Part shown: one piece after another, positions 9,703 to 18,289 of the stretch | Layout: each line of letters begins with the position of its first letter | Position numbering within the stretch: position 1 is the first letter of the stretch | NCBI RefSeq assembly: GCF_001280305.1 | Contig: NZ_CP012623.1 | Span: 434,001 to 498,000, forward strand | Source of the DNA: Hymenobacter sp. DG25A | GTDB taxonomy: Bacteria > Bacteroidota > Bacteroidia > Cytophagales > Hymenobacteraceae | Direction: 5' to 3' | DNA length: 64,000 bases | Position numbers and translations under genes: made by a program | The notes under the pieces: generated by a model | What the model was told of the DNA's origin: nothing | Databases searched by the model: none | What the model saw: only the letters and a program-made list of their open reading frames with translations

Positions 9703-11949
9703 TTATTTGGCAGGCTTAATTTCCAGCTTGTCGCCGGGTTTTACGTTGAAGTCAGGCTTGTTATTCCACTCCATAATCTGCTTGATGGTAACGCCGTACT
9801 TGCGCGAAATGCTATACATTGATTCCCCTTTTACCACCGTGTGCTGCACAGAGGGCACCACGGCCGGCGCCAAGGCGGCTGTTTCTGGAGCCGGAATGGC
9901 CACTTCATCAGTAGCGGGCGCTACTACGCGCAGCGTCTGGCCAATGCGCAGAGAGGGATTCTGGGGTAGATTATTCCAGGTGATGAGCTCAGCCGGGCGC
10001 AGACCGTAGCGCCGTGCTACACTGTACAGGCTTTCTTTGGGCTGCACCACGTGCATACCATTGGCCGGCACCGGCTCTACAGCGGTAGTAGTCTGCGCGG
10101 CCGGTGGCGGTACCACTGGCGCATTGGGCGCCGTGGTGGGAGTTGGTTGCGCCGCCGGGGCAGTAGGCTGAGGGGTTAGGGTAGCAACGGGCGCCGGAGT
10201 GGCTATAACCGGAGCAGCGGTAACTACTTCCTGTTCCTGGGCGGCCAGCACGGCGGGCTCAACCGGCGCCTCTGCTGCGGGAGCAGGCTCATCGGCTACC
10301 GGGGCAGAGGGCGGCAGGTTACGCTCATTCTGGGTACCGGTGTAAATGGCGCGGTTGGCAGGCGCAGGCTTTGGTGCCGGAGCAGGGGCTGGTGCAGTTA
10401 CGGAGGCTTCCGCGCTTTCTTCAGCTGCTTGATCCTTCTTAATAACAGCAGGAGTGGAAGCTTTGGCGGTAGGTTTGCCAATTGGCTTTTTCAGCAAACG
10501 GCTCAGGCGCGAAGTAACCGCGGTGCTGTCGGTTTCCTCTTCGGCATCGGGGCTGTCGTCCAGTACGCGCTGGCCGGAAGCGGTGCGGCCGCTGTACACG
10601 TCGGTGTTATCGGGGCGGGGCGTGCGAGCCGGGGCTGCAGGAGTAGCCGGAACACCCGACTGCTCAAAGGCAGCCAGAGCCGCCGGGTTATTGACAGGCA
10701 GATATTCTACCGCCGTTTCGCGTGGGCGGGTGTGCTGCAGCCACAGCAGGCGGCCGGGGTGCAGCTCTTCGTTGCGGGCCATGCGGTTTTTGCTCCAGAT
10801 GGCTTTGGAGCGTACGCCATACTTCTGAGACACGGCCGCTACCGTTTCGCCAGGCTGGGCTATATGATATTCCACGGCCGCTTTGTCGCGCTTTTTCTGC
10901 ACGAAGTAGGCCTGGCCGGGCGTGATGTTATCGAACAGAAACAAGTCGTTGTACTGCATCAGCTTGCGCACCTTTAAGCCGGCACGCTTGGCCAAGCTTT
11001 CTTTCGTGTCGCCGGGCAAGGAAATGAGGGCCCGCAGCCCGTTGATACGAACAAAATCCGCGTTTTCCGGGTCGGTCTGGGGCTTATGAATCAGCTCGGT
11101 GGCCACCTGCTTTTGCTGCACGGCCATGGCCGTAAGCTGCAGCGGATCGGTAACGGGCACAATGAGCGTGTAGCTCCGGCCGGCGGGCACGGTGGCGCCG
11201 GCCAGCAGCCAGCGGTTGTGGCGGGCCAGTTCCTCGGGGCTGGTGTGCAGCAGCTCCGCTACCTGTGCCAGCTGCTGACCAGCTACAGCCGGAAACTCCT
11301 GCAGGAGCAACGCCGGCTTAGGATTTTGTCCGCAGGCCGGCTCATAGGCTACTTTGTGCGCCAGAAACGTGAGAATATATGGATGGGTCTTCTCCGAAAC
11401 TTCCATTTCGGTGGCTCCCGCGTCGGTGGGCAGCGTGTAGGGGCGGGCGCCGCTCAGCCCCAGGTTATAGCTCAGCAAGGAATTCAGCCAGTTGCGGTAG
11501 GTGCCGTTGCTGCGAACCAGGTACCTGGCAGCGGCCCGGGTAGCGGCCGAAATGTGCTTCCGCTCATCTACTACCTCATTCACCAGCAGCCCAAAATCCT
11601 GCGCCGATTCGCGCTTGAACTGCCAGTAGCCCACGGCATCATGAATGCTTTGCGCATCCCCCTGCAGCCCGCTTTCCTGCAGAGCCAGGAAGTGGAAATC
11701 CAGCGGTACGCCTTGCTGCTGCAGCTCCCGGTCAATAAGCGGGAAATACGCATCGGCCAGGGCTACGCGGTTCTGGAAGGAGGTAGTGTGGCGGCGCAGC
11801 GCGTCTACTTTCTGCTGCACCACGGTACGGCCACCTTCGGTGAGGCGCACGTGCAGCCCGCCCAGGTACAAATCAGAAGGAACCGGGACACTTTGCGCCT
11901 GCAACAGGTGGGGCAACAGGCAGATTATAGCGAGTAATAGTTTTTTCAT
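9703..11949 (-). CDS. Lytic transglycosylase with LysM repeats (MltD-like)
   Basis: 748 aa. The ATG at 11949 was preferred over a TTG two codons upstream; the signal peptide is MKKLLLAIICLLPHLLQAQ. Goose-type SLT domain at ~75-230 with catalytic Glu near residue 92 in the ALQESGL motif, followed by VGYWQFKRESAQDFGL and YNLGLSGARPY. LysM repeats lie at about 375-420, 630-680 and 700-745, separated by Pro/Ala/Thr-rich linkers. The enzyme cuts the MurNAc-GlcNAc bond, forming 1,6-anhydromuramic ends, as MltD does. A terminator-like hairpin sits just upstream of its start codon, and the LysM-only gene follows it. Confidence 0.9.
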   Translation of the reverse strand: MKKLLLAIICLLPHLLQAQSVPVPSDLYLGGLHVRLTEGGRTVVQQKVDALRRHTTSFQNRVALADAYFPLIDRELQQQGVPLDFHFLALQESGLQGDAQSIHDAVGYWQFKRESAQDFGLLVNEVVDERKHISAATRAAARYLVRSNGTYRNWLNSLLSYNLGLSGARPYTLPTDAGATEMEVSEKTHPYILTFLAHKVAYEPACGQNPKPALLLQEFPAVAGQQLAQVAELLHTSPEELARHNRWLLAGATVPAGRSYTLIVPVTDPLQLTAMAVQQKQVATELIHKPQTDPENADFVRINGLRALISLPGDTKESLAKRAGLKVRKLMQYNDLFLFDNITPGQAYFVQKKRDKAAVEYHIAQPGETVAAVSQKYGVRSKAIWSKNRMARNEELHPGRLLWLQHTRPRETAVEYLPVNNPAALAAFEQSGVPATPAAPARTPRPDNTDVYSGRTASGQRVLDDSPDAEEETDSTAVTSRLSRLLKKPIGKPTAKASTPAVIKKDQAAEESAEASVTAPAPAPAPKPAPANRAIYTGTQNERNLPPSAPVADEPAPAAEAPVEPAVLAAQEQEVVTAAPVIATPAPVATLTPQPTAPAAQPTPTTAPNAPVVPPPAAQTTTAVEPVPANGMHVVQPKESLYSVARRYGLRPAELITWNNLPQNPSLRIGQTLRVVAPATDEVAIPAPETAALAPAVVPSVQHTVVKGESMYSISRKYGVTIKQIMEWNNKPDFNVKPGDKLEIKPAK

Positions 11950-11962
11950 CGGCAAAAAAGAA

Positions 11963-12006
11963 GGCTAGCAAAGCCCGGCCTGAATAAACTGCCGGCGTTG
12001 CTAGCC
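11963..12006 (-). terminator. Hairpin with U-run just before the transglycosylase start
   Basis: On the minus strand GGCTAGCAACGCCGGC pairs imperfectly with GCCGGGCTTTGCTAGCC and is followed by TTCTTTTTT, ending 14 nt before the ATG at 11949. It is 85 nt after the receptor gene stop, so it may terminate that transcript or act as a leader hairpin of the transglycosylase. Confidence 0.55.
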
Positions 12007-12090
12007 TCCAAAATAGGCGAAATATCCCGTTTCCGGGGAATATGCCCCACAAATACAACTATTCCCGGGTTCCGTACCGCGGCGCGGCCG

Positions 12091-14919
12091 TTAGGGGCGG
12101 CCCGGCGCCTGGCCGCTGCCGGTGTTGCGCAGGTTATAGGTAAACATCAGCATGAAATACCGCTGCAGAATATCGGTGCGCACGTCTTCAATGTAGGTTT
12201 CGGTGGCGTTGCGCTGAATGCTGCGGTTTTGCCCCAGCAAGTCGAAGGCGTACAGCTTCAGCTCACCCTGCTGTTTGGCAAACAGCTTTTTGCCCAAGCT
12301 GGCATTCCAGAGCACATACTGCTGGTTGAAGCCGGCGGTAAGCCCGCGGTTGGCCTGGTGCGTCACGTCGGAGGCCAGGCTGATGCCGTTGCCGACAATC
12401 CAGTTTAGGCGGGCCCGGGAGTTCTGCACAAAGTAGTTGGTGTTCAGCTGCTGCTGCAGCGTGTTGCGCACAAAGCTCAGGTTAGAATTGGAGGACAAGG
12501 TGAAGTCCAGCTTCTCGCTGATGTTGCTGCTCAGCACCACGCCCGCGCCCAAAGCAGGCGTCTGGGCATAGTTCAGGGCTCCGTTAATCAGGCCCGGCGT
12601 GCGCGAATACGTAGCCGAGGCGTTCAGATTCAGGTTTGACTTGATGGCCGCCAACGGTACGCCGTAGTTCAGGAAGGAGCGGAGCGAGAATTGGCGGTCC
12701 AGGTTAACGGGGCGCGTGAGCTGGGCGCCAGCCGGCAGCGTTACGCTTTCATTCAGCACACTATCCCGGGTAGAAATAAGGGTGCTGTTGCTGATGGGGT
12801 TTTGCGTGTAGGAGCCGCCAATCAGGGCAAAGAAGTTGGTGGATTTCTCCGGCTTGGCCGCCGAGTACCGTAGGAACAGGTTGTGCTGATACTCCTGCTT
12901 CAGGGCCGGGTTACCGGTAGTGAGCTGCAGCGGATTGGCATTGTTCACCACTTCCTGTAGCTGACTAATGCTGGGCGGGGAGGTGTTGGTGCGGTAGTTC
13001 AGGCGCAGGTTTTTCTGCTGCGTGAGCCTGTACTGCAGCATGGCCGTGGGCAGCGCGTTCAGGAAGGTGTACTTCCCGGTGGTAACCAGCGGAAACTCCT
13101 GGTCGCGGCTGAGCGTGGCCCGCTGAATTGATACGCCCACCATGGCCTGAAACTGCTTGGTTTGGCGGCGGTAGCTGGTGCCCAGCGCCTGCGTGAGGTA
13201 GGCATTGGTAAACACGTTGCTCAGGGCAGTATCGGGAACGGTGTAGCTCTGGCCGCCTTCGTTCAGGTTGTAGGTGCGCTTATCGGAGTTGCTGGGAGCG
13301 TAGCGCAAATCGTAGCTGGCCTGCAGGAAGTCCTGCTTGGTTAGCGGCTCCGAGTAGTTGATGCTGGAAGCCAGGTTCCAGCCGCTTTGCGTGAGGCGGG
13401 AAAACTGGTCCAGGTTGGCGTTGGCCACCGTAGAGTTGGTGGTAAGCAGCGTGCTGGTGCCGTTCTTATCATTGTAGCCCGTGGTGGCGCCAATGGAAAG
13501 CGTGCGACCGGGCCTGGCAAAGCGGTGGCGGAACAGCAACTCATTGTTGAAGTTGATGCCGCTATATTTCGAGCCGTACTGGCTGGTGAGGTTGCTCACC
13601 GGCGTTTCGCCGTTCAGCGTCTGACCCAGCAGGTTATTGGCTCCGTTGTTTTGCTGATAGGAGAAGCGGGGCCGCAGCAGCAGCGAGTTCATGGAGTCAA
13701 TTTTGTAATCCAGCCGGAAGTTAAGCCGATGGTTGGTATTGTGGCTGTTGCTGTTAGAGGTTTCCGTGTAGTTCTGGTCGGCGGCCGAAGGCAGGATATA
13801 CTGCCGAAAGGTATTGCTGCCCAGGTCGTTGTTGTTGCGGTTGAAGAAGTAACTGCCGGTTACTTCCAGCTTCTGGCCCCATTTATCGGCGTAGTTGATG
13901 CCCAGCGCGTGGGTGGTATTGATGCCGTTGTTCTGGTTGGTCAGAAAGTCGCTGGCGCCACCGCCGCCTTGGCCGCCGCGCTGACCGCCACCGCCGCCCC
14001 GGGGGCCGCCACCGCCGCCACCCGGACCACCGCGCCGTCCGCCCTGCTGCGAGTTGCCCACCACGCCCAGCAGATCCTCGGTTCCGAAGTTCTGCTCGTT
14101 CACGTTGTTGGACTGCGCCACCACGGAAATGCGCCGGCTGCCCTGGAAGGAGTTTATGTTGCCGCTGGCCCGGTACCGATCCGGCCCGCCGCCCACGCTG
14201 ATGCGTCCAAACTGCCCGTTGCGGAATTGCGGCTTGGTTACAATGTTGATGGTTTTGGCCGCGTTGCCATCGTCAATACCCGAGAACTGGGCCTGCTCGC
14301 TTTTCTTATCGAATACCTCAATCTTATCAATTACCTCGGCCGGAATATTCTTGAGTACGGCGCTGGCATCATCGCCAAAAAATTGCTTGCCATCTACCAG
14401 TACCTGGCGTACGTCTTCGCCCTGGGCCTGCACTTTACCATCCTGCACGGTTACGCCGGGCATTTTGGTAATCAGGTCTTGGGCGTCGGCATCGGGGTTG
14501 GTTTTGAAGGCTTTGGCGCTGTACTGGGCGGTGTCGCCCTTTTGTACGGCGGCCGCGGCGCGGCCTACTACCTCCACGTTTTTAAGCGTAACGCCCCCGG
14601 CGCGTAGCACCACTGGCCCCAGCACCAGCGGCTGACTGCCCACCCGCACCGTGCGGCGCAGGGTTTGATACCCCAGAAAAGAGGCCGTCAGCACATAAGG
14701 CCCCGGCGCTACACTAGACAAAGTAAAATTGCCGCTGGCATCGGCGGCAGTACCTTGTTTTACGGAATCAGGCAGGTGAATGAGCACCACGTTGGCCCCG
14801 CCCAGCGGCGTTTGGTCAGCCCCATCTACAATGCGCCCGCTCACGGAGCTGGTTTGCGCGAGAGCCGGGGTAAAGGCGGAAAAAACAAGAACAAGAAGGA
14901 GGTAAACAGATTTTTGCAT
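12091..14919 (-). CDS. Outer-membrane receptor, OMP_b-brl_3 family (TonB-dependent type)
   Basis: 942 aa from the ATG at 14919 (a GTG seven codons earlier is less likely). Signal peptide MQKSVYLLLVLVFSAFTPALAQ. A CarboxypepD_reg-like domain (~25-110) includes SGRIVDGADQTPLGGANVVL. A plug-like region follows (~120-220: PGVTVQDGKVQAQGEDVRQV, KQFFGDDASAVLKNIPAEVI), then a C-terminal beta barrel with alternating strands. Residues ~291-322 are an almost pure Gly/Arg/Gln run, unusual for this family. No SusD partner is adjacent, so the substrate is unknown. These proteins usually import a ligand or export a small product with TonB energy. Confidence 0.85.
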   Translation of the reverse strand: MQKSVYLLLVLVFSAFTPALAQTSSVSGRIVDGADQTPLGGANVVLIHLPDSVKQGTAADASGNFTLSSVAPGPYVLTASFLGYQTLRRTVRVGSQPLVLGPVVLRAGGVTLKNVEVVGRAAAAVQKGDTAQYSAKAFKTNPDADAQDLITKMPGVTVQDGKVQAQGEDVRQVLVDGKQFFGDDASAVLKNIPAEVIDKIEVFDKKSEQAQFSGIDDGNAAKTINIVTKPQFRNGQFGRISVGGGPDRYRASGNINSFQGSRRISVVAQSNNVNEQNFGTEDLLGVVGNSQQGGRRGGPGGGGGGPRGGGGGQRGGQGGGGASDFLTNQNNGINTTHALGINYADKWGQKLEVTGSYFFNRNNNDLGSNTFRQYILPSAADQNYTETSNSNSHNTNHRLNFRLDYKIDSMNSLLLRPRFSYQQNNGANNLLGQTLNGETPVSNLTSQYGSKYSGINFNNELLFRHRFARPGRTLSIGATTGYNDKNGTSTLLTTNSTVANANLDQFSRLTQSGWNLASSINYSEPLTKQDFLQASYDLRYAPSNSDKRTYNLNEGGQSYTVPDTALSNVFTNAYLTQALGTSYRRQTKQFQAMVGVSIQRATLSRDQEFPLVTTGKYTFLNALPTAMLQYRLTQQKNLRLNYRTNTSPPSISQLQEVVNNANPLQLTTGNPALKQEYQHNLFLRYSAAKPEKSTNFFALIGGSYTQNPISNSTLISTRDSVLNESVTLPAGAQLTRPVNLDRQFSLRSFLNYGVPLAAIKSNLNLNASATYSRTPGLINGALNYAQTPALGAGVVLSSNISEKLDFTLSSNSNLSFVRNTLQQQLNTNYFVQNSRARLNWIVGNGISLASDVTHQANRGLTAGFNQQYVLWNASLGKKLFAKQQGELKLYAFDLLGQNRSIQRNATETYIEDVRTDILQRYFMLMFTYNLRNTGSGQAPGRP

Positions 14920-15023
14920 TGCATCAGGAACAGGGCACACCGCATACAGACACGGGAGTTCGGGTTCCGTTTAACGGATCCGATAAAAAATGGCTAAGTA
15001 TCAATTAGTCAGATAAATAAAAA

Positions 15024-15671
15024 TCAGCGCTTTCGAATCATCAGGATTCCATCGCGCACGGGCAGCAGCACATTTTCCACCCGCTCATCCTGCTGCACCT
15101 TGTCGTTGAACGCCCGCAGCGCCTGCGTGTCCTTATCTGAGGGACGCACCTGATGGGAGGGCAGCACTTTACCGCTCCACAGTACATTGTCTACCAGAAT
15201 AAAGCCACCGGGCCGCACCTGCGGCAGCACCAGCTCATAGTAGGCATCATTGTTAATCTTATCGGCGTCAATAAATACCAAATCCCAGGTTTCCGCTAAG
15301 GTAGGCAGCACCTGCAGGGCCTCGCCAATGTGCAGGTGTATGCGCCCGGTCAGGCCCGCTTCCGCCACGTAGCGGCGTATCCGGTCTTCCAGCTCAGGGT
15401 TCTGCTCAATGGTATGCAGCTCGCCATCGGCCGTCAGGCCTTCGGCCAGGCAAAGCGCGGAATAACCCGTGTAAGTGCCCAGCTCCAGTATGCGGCGGGG
15501 GCGCACCATGTGGCTGAGCATGCTCAGCAGCCGGCCCTGCAGCTGCCCCGAGAGCATGCGCGGGGCCAGCACCTGCACGTGGGTTTCGCGGTTGAGGCGG
15601 GCCAGCAGCGGCGTTTCGGGCGAGGTATGCTGGTCGGCGTAGGCCTGCAGCTCGTCGGAGAGGAAGTCCAT
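15024..15671 (-). CDS. SAM-dependent O-methyltransferase (COMT/YrrM type)
   Basis: 215 aa. Class I methyltransferase fold of the caffeoyl-CoA/catechol O-methyltransferase group: SAM loop ELGTYTGYSALCLAEGL (~60-76), acidic HTIEQNPEL, metal-site segment DLVFIDADKINNDAYYELVLP and VDNVLWSGKV. The spaced D/D/N residues are the usual divalent-metal ligands. Cytosolic; substrate unknown. ATG at 15671 lies 10 nt after the M16 peptidase stop, so the two form an operon. Confidence 0.9.
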   Translation of the reverse strand: MDFLSDELQAYADQHTSPETPLLARLNRETHVQVLAPRMLSGQLQGRLLSMLSHMVRPRRILELGTYTGYSALCLAEGLTADGELHTIEQNPELEDRIRRYVAEAGLTGRIHLHIGEALQVLPTLAETWDLVFIDADKINNDAYYELVLPQVRPGGFILVDNVLWSGKVLPSHQVRPSDKDTQALRAFNDKVQQDERVENVLLPVRDGILMIRKR

Positions 15672-15681
15672 AAAAGCGAAA

Positions 15682-16914
15682 TTACTCCGGCAGATACTGC
15701 AGCATGCTCAGGTTGTCCTCGCGCAGGATATCATTGGCCAGCTCCTGCAGCTCCGGGGAAGTAATGCGCTTCACCCGGTCGAAGATTTCATTGAGCGACT
15801 CCACGCGACCCAGGTCCAGGGTGCTTTTTCCCAGGAGCTGCATGAGGCCGCCGTTGCTTTCTTCAGCCATGGCCAACTGACCCATAAGCTGCTCTTTGGA
15901 CGTGTGCAGCTGCAGGCCGCCCAGCGGGGTGGTACGCAGCTTTTTGAGCTCTTTCTGTACCAGGGAAATAGTGCGGTCTACCTGCTTTTTCTCCGTGCCG
16001 AAATAGATACCAAACAGGCCGGTATCGGTGTAGGGCGAGTACGTAGAGTCTATGGTATATACCAGGCCGTATTTCTCGCGCACGGCCAGGTTCAGGCGGG
16101 AGTTCATGCCGGGGCCGCCCAGCAGATTGCTCAGCATGAAAAACGGAATGCGCCGGTCATCCTCAATGGCGTAGGCGGGGCCGCCAATCAGGCAATGGGC
16201 CTGCGTAATGGGCTTGCGCTCCACCCGGTCTATCCGCTGGTAATGGCCAAATGGCGTGCGGGCTTGGGTGCCCAGCTGAGCGGGCAGCGGCGCCAGGTAT
16301 TTATCCGCCAGCCGCTTTACTTCCTTAAAAGGCAGGTTGCTGACCGAGCTGAAGATCAGTCGGTTGGTGCGTACATTCTGGCCCAGAAACTCCCGGAAAT
16401 CACCCTGCTGAAAGCCGCTTACGCTTTCCTTGGTGCCCAGAATGTTGTGCCCCAGGGAATGGTTGCCGAATACCACGGCATCGAAATCATCAATGATGGC
16501 GTCTTCGGGCGCATCGTGGTACATGGCCATTTCTTCCAGAATAACGCCGCGCTCTTTCTCAATTTCCTTTTCCGGGAAAACGGAGTGAAAGGTGAGGTCC
16601 GTCAGCAGCTCAAAAGCGCGCTCAAAGTGCGTGCTGAGCAGGGAAGCGTAAAAGCAGATTTTCTCCTTGGTGGTGTAGGCGTTCAGCTCGCCGCCCACGG
16701 TTTCCAGGCGGTTCAGGATATGGAAGCTTTTGCGCTTTTCGGTGCCTTTGAAAGCCATGTGCTCCCAGAAGTGCGCCAGGCCCTGCTGCTCCGGTTTTTC
16801 ATCGCGCGAGCCAATATCCAGCAGGAAGCCGCAATGCGCAATTTTGGTGTGCAGAACTTGTTTATGCAAAACCCGGATGCCGTTAGGCAGCTCGTACAGG
16901 TCGTAATCAGACAT
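15682..16914 (-). CDS. M16 family zinc peptidase (processing-peptidase-like)
   Basis: 410 aa from the ATG at 16914, chosen over an upstream frame start because the family begins right at YELPNGIRVLHKQ. The inverted zinc motif HFWEH (~57-61) is complete, with the distal Glu in the ERGVILEEMAMYHD helix. The C-terminal M16 half follows (GGPGMNSRLNLAVREKYGLVYTIDS, including the conserved R/Y pair). No signal peptide, so it is likely a cytosolic single-chain M16B enzyme. It shares an operon with the downstream O-methyltransferase. An exact TACCTTTG promoter element lies about 100 nt upstream. Confidence 0.92.
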   Translation of the reverse strand: MSDYDLYELPNGIRVLHKQVLHTKIAHCGFLLDIGSRDEKPEQQGLAHFWEHMAFKGTEKRKSFHILNRLETVGGELNAYTTKEKICFYASLLSTHFERAFELLTDLTFHSVFPEKEIEKERGVILEEMAMYHDAPEDAIIDDFDAVVFGNHSLGHNILGTKESVSGFQQGDFREFLGQNVRTNRLIFSSVSNLPFKEVKRLADKYLAPLPAQLGTQARTPFGHYQRIDRVERKPITQAHCLIGGPAYAIEDDRRIPFFMLSNLLGGPGMNSRLNLAVREKYGLVYTIDSTYSPYTDTGLFGIYFGTEKKQVDRTISLVQKELKKLRTTPLGGLQLHTSKEQLMGQLAMAEESNGGLMQLLGKSTLDLGRVESLNEIFDRVKRITSPELQELANDILREDNLSMLQYLPE

Positions 16915-17016
16915 TGGATAGAGTCTTGTAAGCTGGGAGGAGCGGGGCCCGGTTATCAGAAAGCCCTGCCAGATAATAACCAACAAGCCCGCCGGTTAGT
17001 TGGGCATCGGAAGCCG

Positions 17017-17024
17017 CAAAGGTA
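17017..17024 (-). promoter_or_regulatory. Candidate -7 element for the M16 operon
   Basis: TACCTTTG on the minus strand is an exact TAnnTTTG match 103 nt before the M16 start. No good -33 TTG at the expected distance. Confidence 0.35.
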
Positions 17025-17074
17025 CGCAAGGAGGCGGGGAGAGGGCCGTAAAAGTGAAGAGCCAACGTAAGCTG

Positions 17075-18127
17075 TTACCAGCTTACCATTTCGCCTTTTT
17101 TCACCGCTTCGGCTTCGGCCAGCACAGCCAGCAGCTGGCTGGTCTGGATGCCGTGCGCGCAGTGGAAGTGGTTGAGCGGGCACTTGCGGTGGCCATGCAG
17201 GCCGCAGGGTTGGCAGGCCAACTCTTCCTCCAGCATCACTACCCGCGCAAACGGGCTCAGCGGCCCAAACCCGAAGTAGGGCACCGTGGAGCAGTACACC
17301 GCGCAGGTAGGAGCGCCTACCGCCGAGCACAGGTGCATGGGTGCCGAGTCGTTCACATAGTTGAGCACAGCCCCGCGCATGAGGGCAGCGGAGGCTAACA
17401 AGGAGAGCTTGCCGGCGGTATTATATACGTGAGGCCGGTTGCTGCGCTCCAGCAGCTGCTGGCAGGCGGCCACATCGGGCGGGCCGCCCAGCAGAAACAC
17501 GGTATAGCGGGGCGGCAGCGCGGCCAGCAGCTTCAGCCACTGCTCCTCCGGAAACTGTTTGGTAAACCAGACGGAAGTAGGCGCAATGCATATATAAGGC
17601 TTATCCTCAGCCAGGCTCGCCACCTGGGCCGCGGCAGCTTCATCAGCGGCAGAAGGGTAGAGGCGGGGGGGCGTGAGCGGACCTTCGTAGGCCGGGTCCA
17701 GCAGGTGCAGGTTGCGCGATACTTCATGAATGCCCGCCCCAATCAGGTGCGGAATGGCCATGGTAAAGCGGGAGCAGAAGGGGTTTTTATCGAAGCCGAT
17801 GCGCTGCGGGGATCCGGAGAAAGCCGTGAGAAAACCCGTGGAGGCAAAGCGCTGCAGGGTAATAACCCGCTCGTACTTCGTTTGCCGGATTTGCTGCAGC
17901 AGCTGCCACAGGCCCCGGTATTTAGCTTTCTTCTTATCCCATACCAGCACGTTGCGCACGTGTGGGTGGTTTTGCACCAAGCCCTCATTGCCTTTGCGGA
18001 CCAGAAAATCCACCGGCGTGTCGGGCTCCGTTTGGTGCAGGTGCTCCAGCAGGGCCGTGGCCAGAATGACGTCGCCGATAAAGGCAGTCTGAATCAGCAG
18101 AACAGCACGGGAAGAGGCGTCGGACAT
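17075..18127 (-). CDS. Glycosyltransferase family 9 (ADP-heptose:LPS heptosyltransferase type)
   Basis: 350 aa. The N-terminus AVLLIQTAFIGDVILATALLEHLHQ and the C-terminal half (KPYICIAPTSVWFTKQFPEEQW; FLLGGPPD; YVNDSAPMHLCSAVGAPTCAVY) match the GT-B fold GT9 family that adds heptose or related sugars to LPS core. A cysteine cluster near the C-terminus (CQPCGLHGHRKCPLNHFHC) is shared with the second GT9 gene of this window and is a feature of the Bacteroidota subfamily. It acts at the inner face of the cytoplasmic membrane. ATG at 18127, divergent from the M24 peptidase gene. Confidence 0.88.
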   Translation of the reverse strand: MSDASSRAVLLIQTAFIGDVILATALLEHLHQTEPDTPVDFLVRKGNEGLVQNHPHVRNVLVWDKKKAKYRGLWQLLQQIRQTKYERVITLQRFASTGFLTAFSGSPQRIGFDKNPFCSRFTMAIPHLIGAGIHEVSRNLHLLDPAYEGPLTPPRLYPSAADEAAAAQVASLAEDKPYICIAPTSVWFTKQFPEEQWLKLLAALPPRYTVFLLGGPPDVAACQQLLERSNRPHVYNTAGKLSLLASAALMRGAVLNYVNDSAPMHLCSAVGAPTCAVYCSTVPYFGFGPLSPFARVVMLEEELACQPCGLHGHRKCPLNHFHCAHGIQTSQLLAVLAEAEAVKKGEMVSW

Positions 18128-18152
18128 CGATAAAGTGCAAGAAAGCAGGCTG

Positions 18153-18160
18153 CAAAGATA
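18153..18160 (-). promoter_or_regulatory. Candidate -7 element for the first GT9 gene
   Basis: TATCTTTG on the minus strand, an exact TAnnTTTG match 25 nt before the ATG. No clear -33 element. Confidence 0.35.
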
Positions 18161-18289
18161 CGACTAAGCTATTGTTTTTGCGGCAGCCGCCCAAGCCCGG
18201 GGCGCTTCATTGTGCGCGTCATTCTTCTAACTTGCAGCCCCCGCCTTCGTGGCACGTCTTTGTAGCTCTTTTCACTATTCCGCCCTCCT

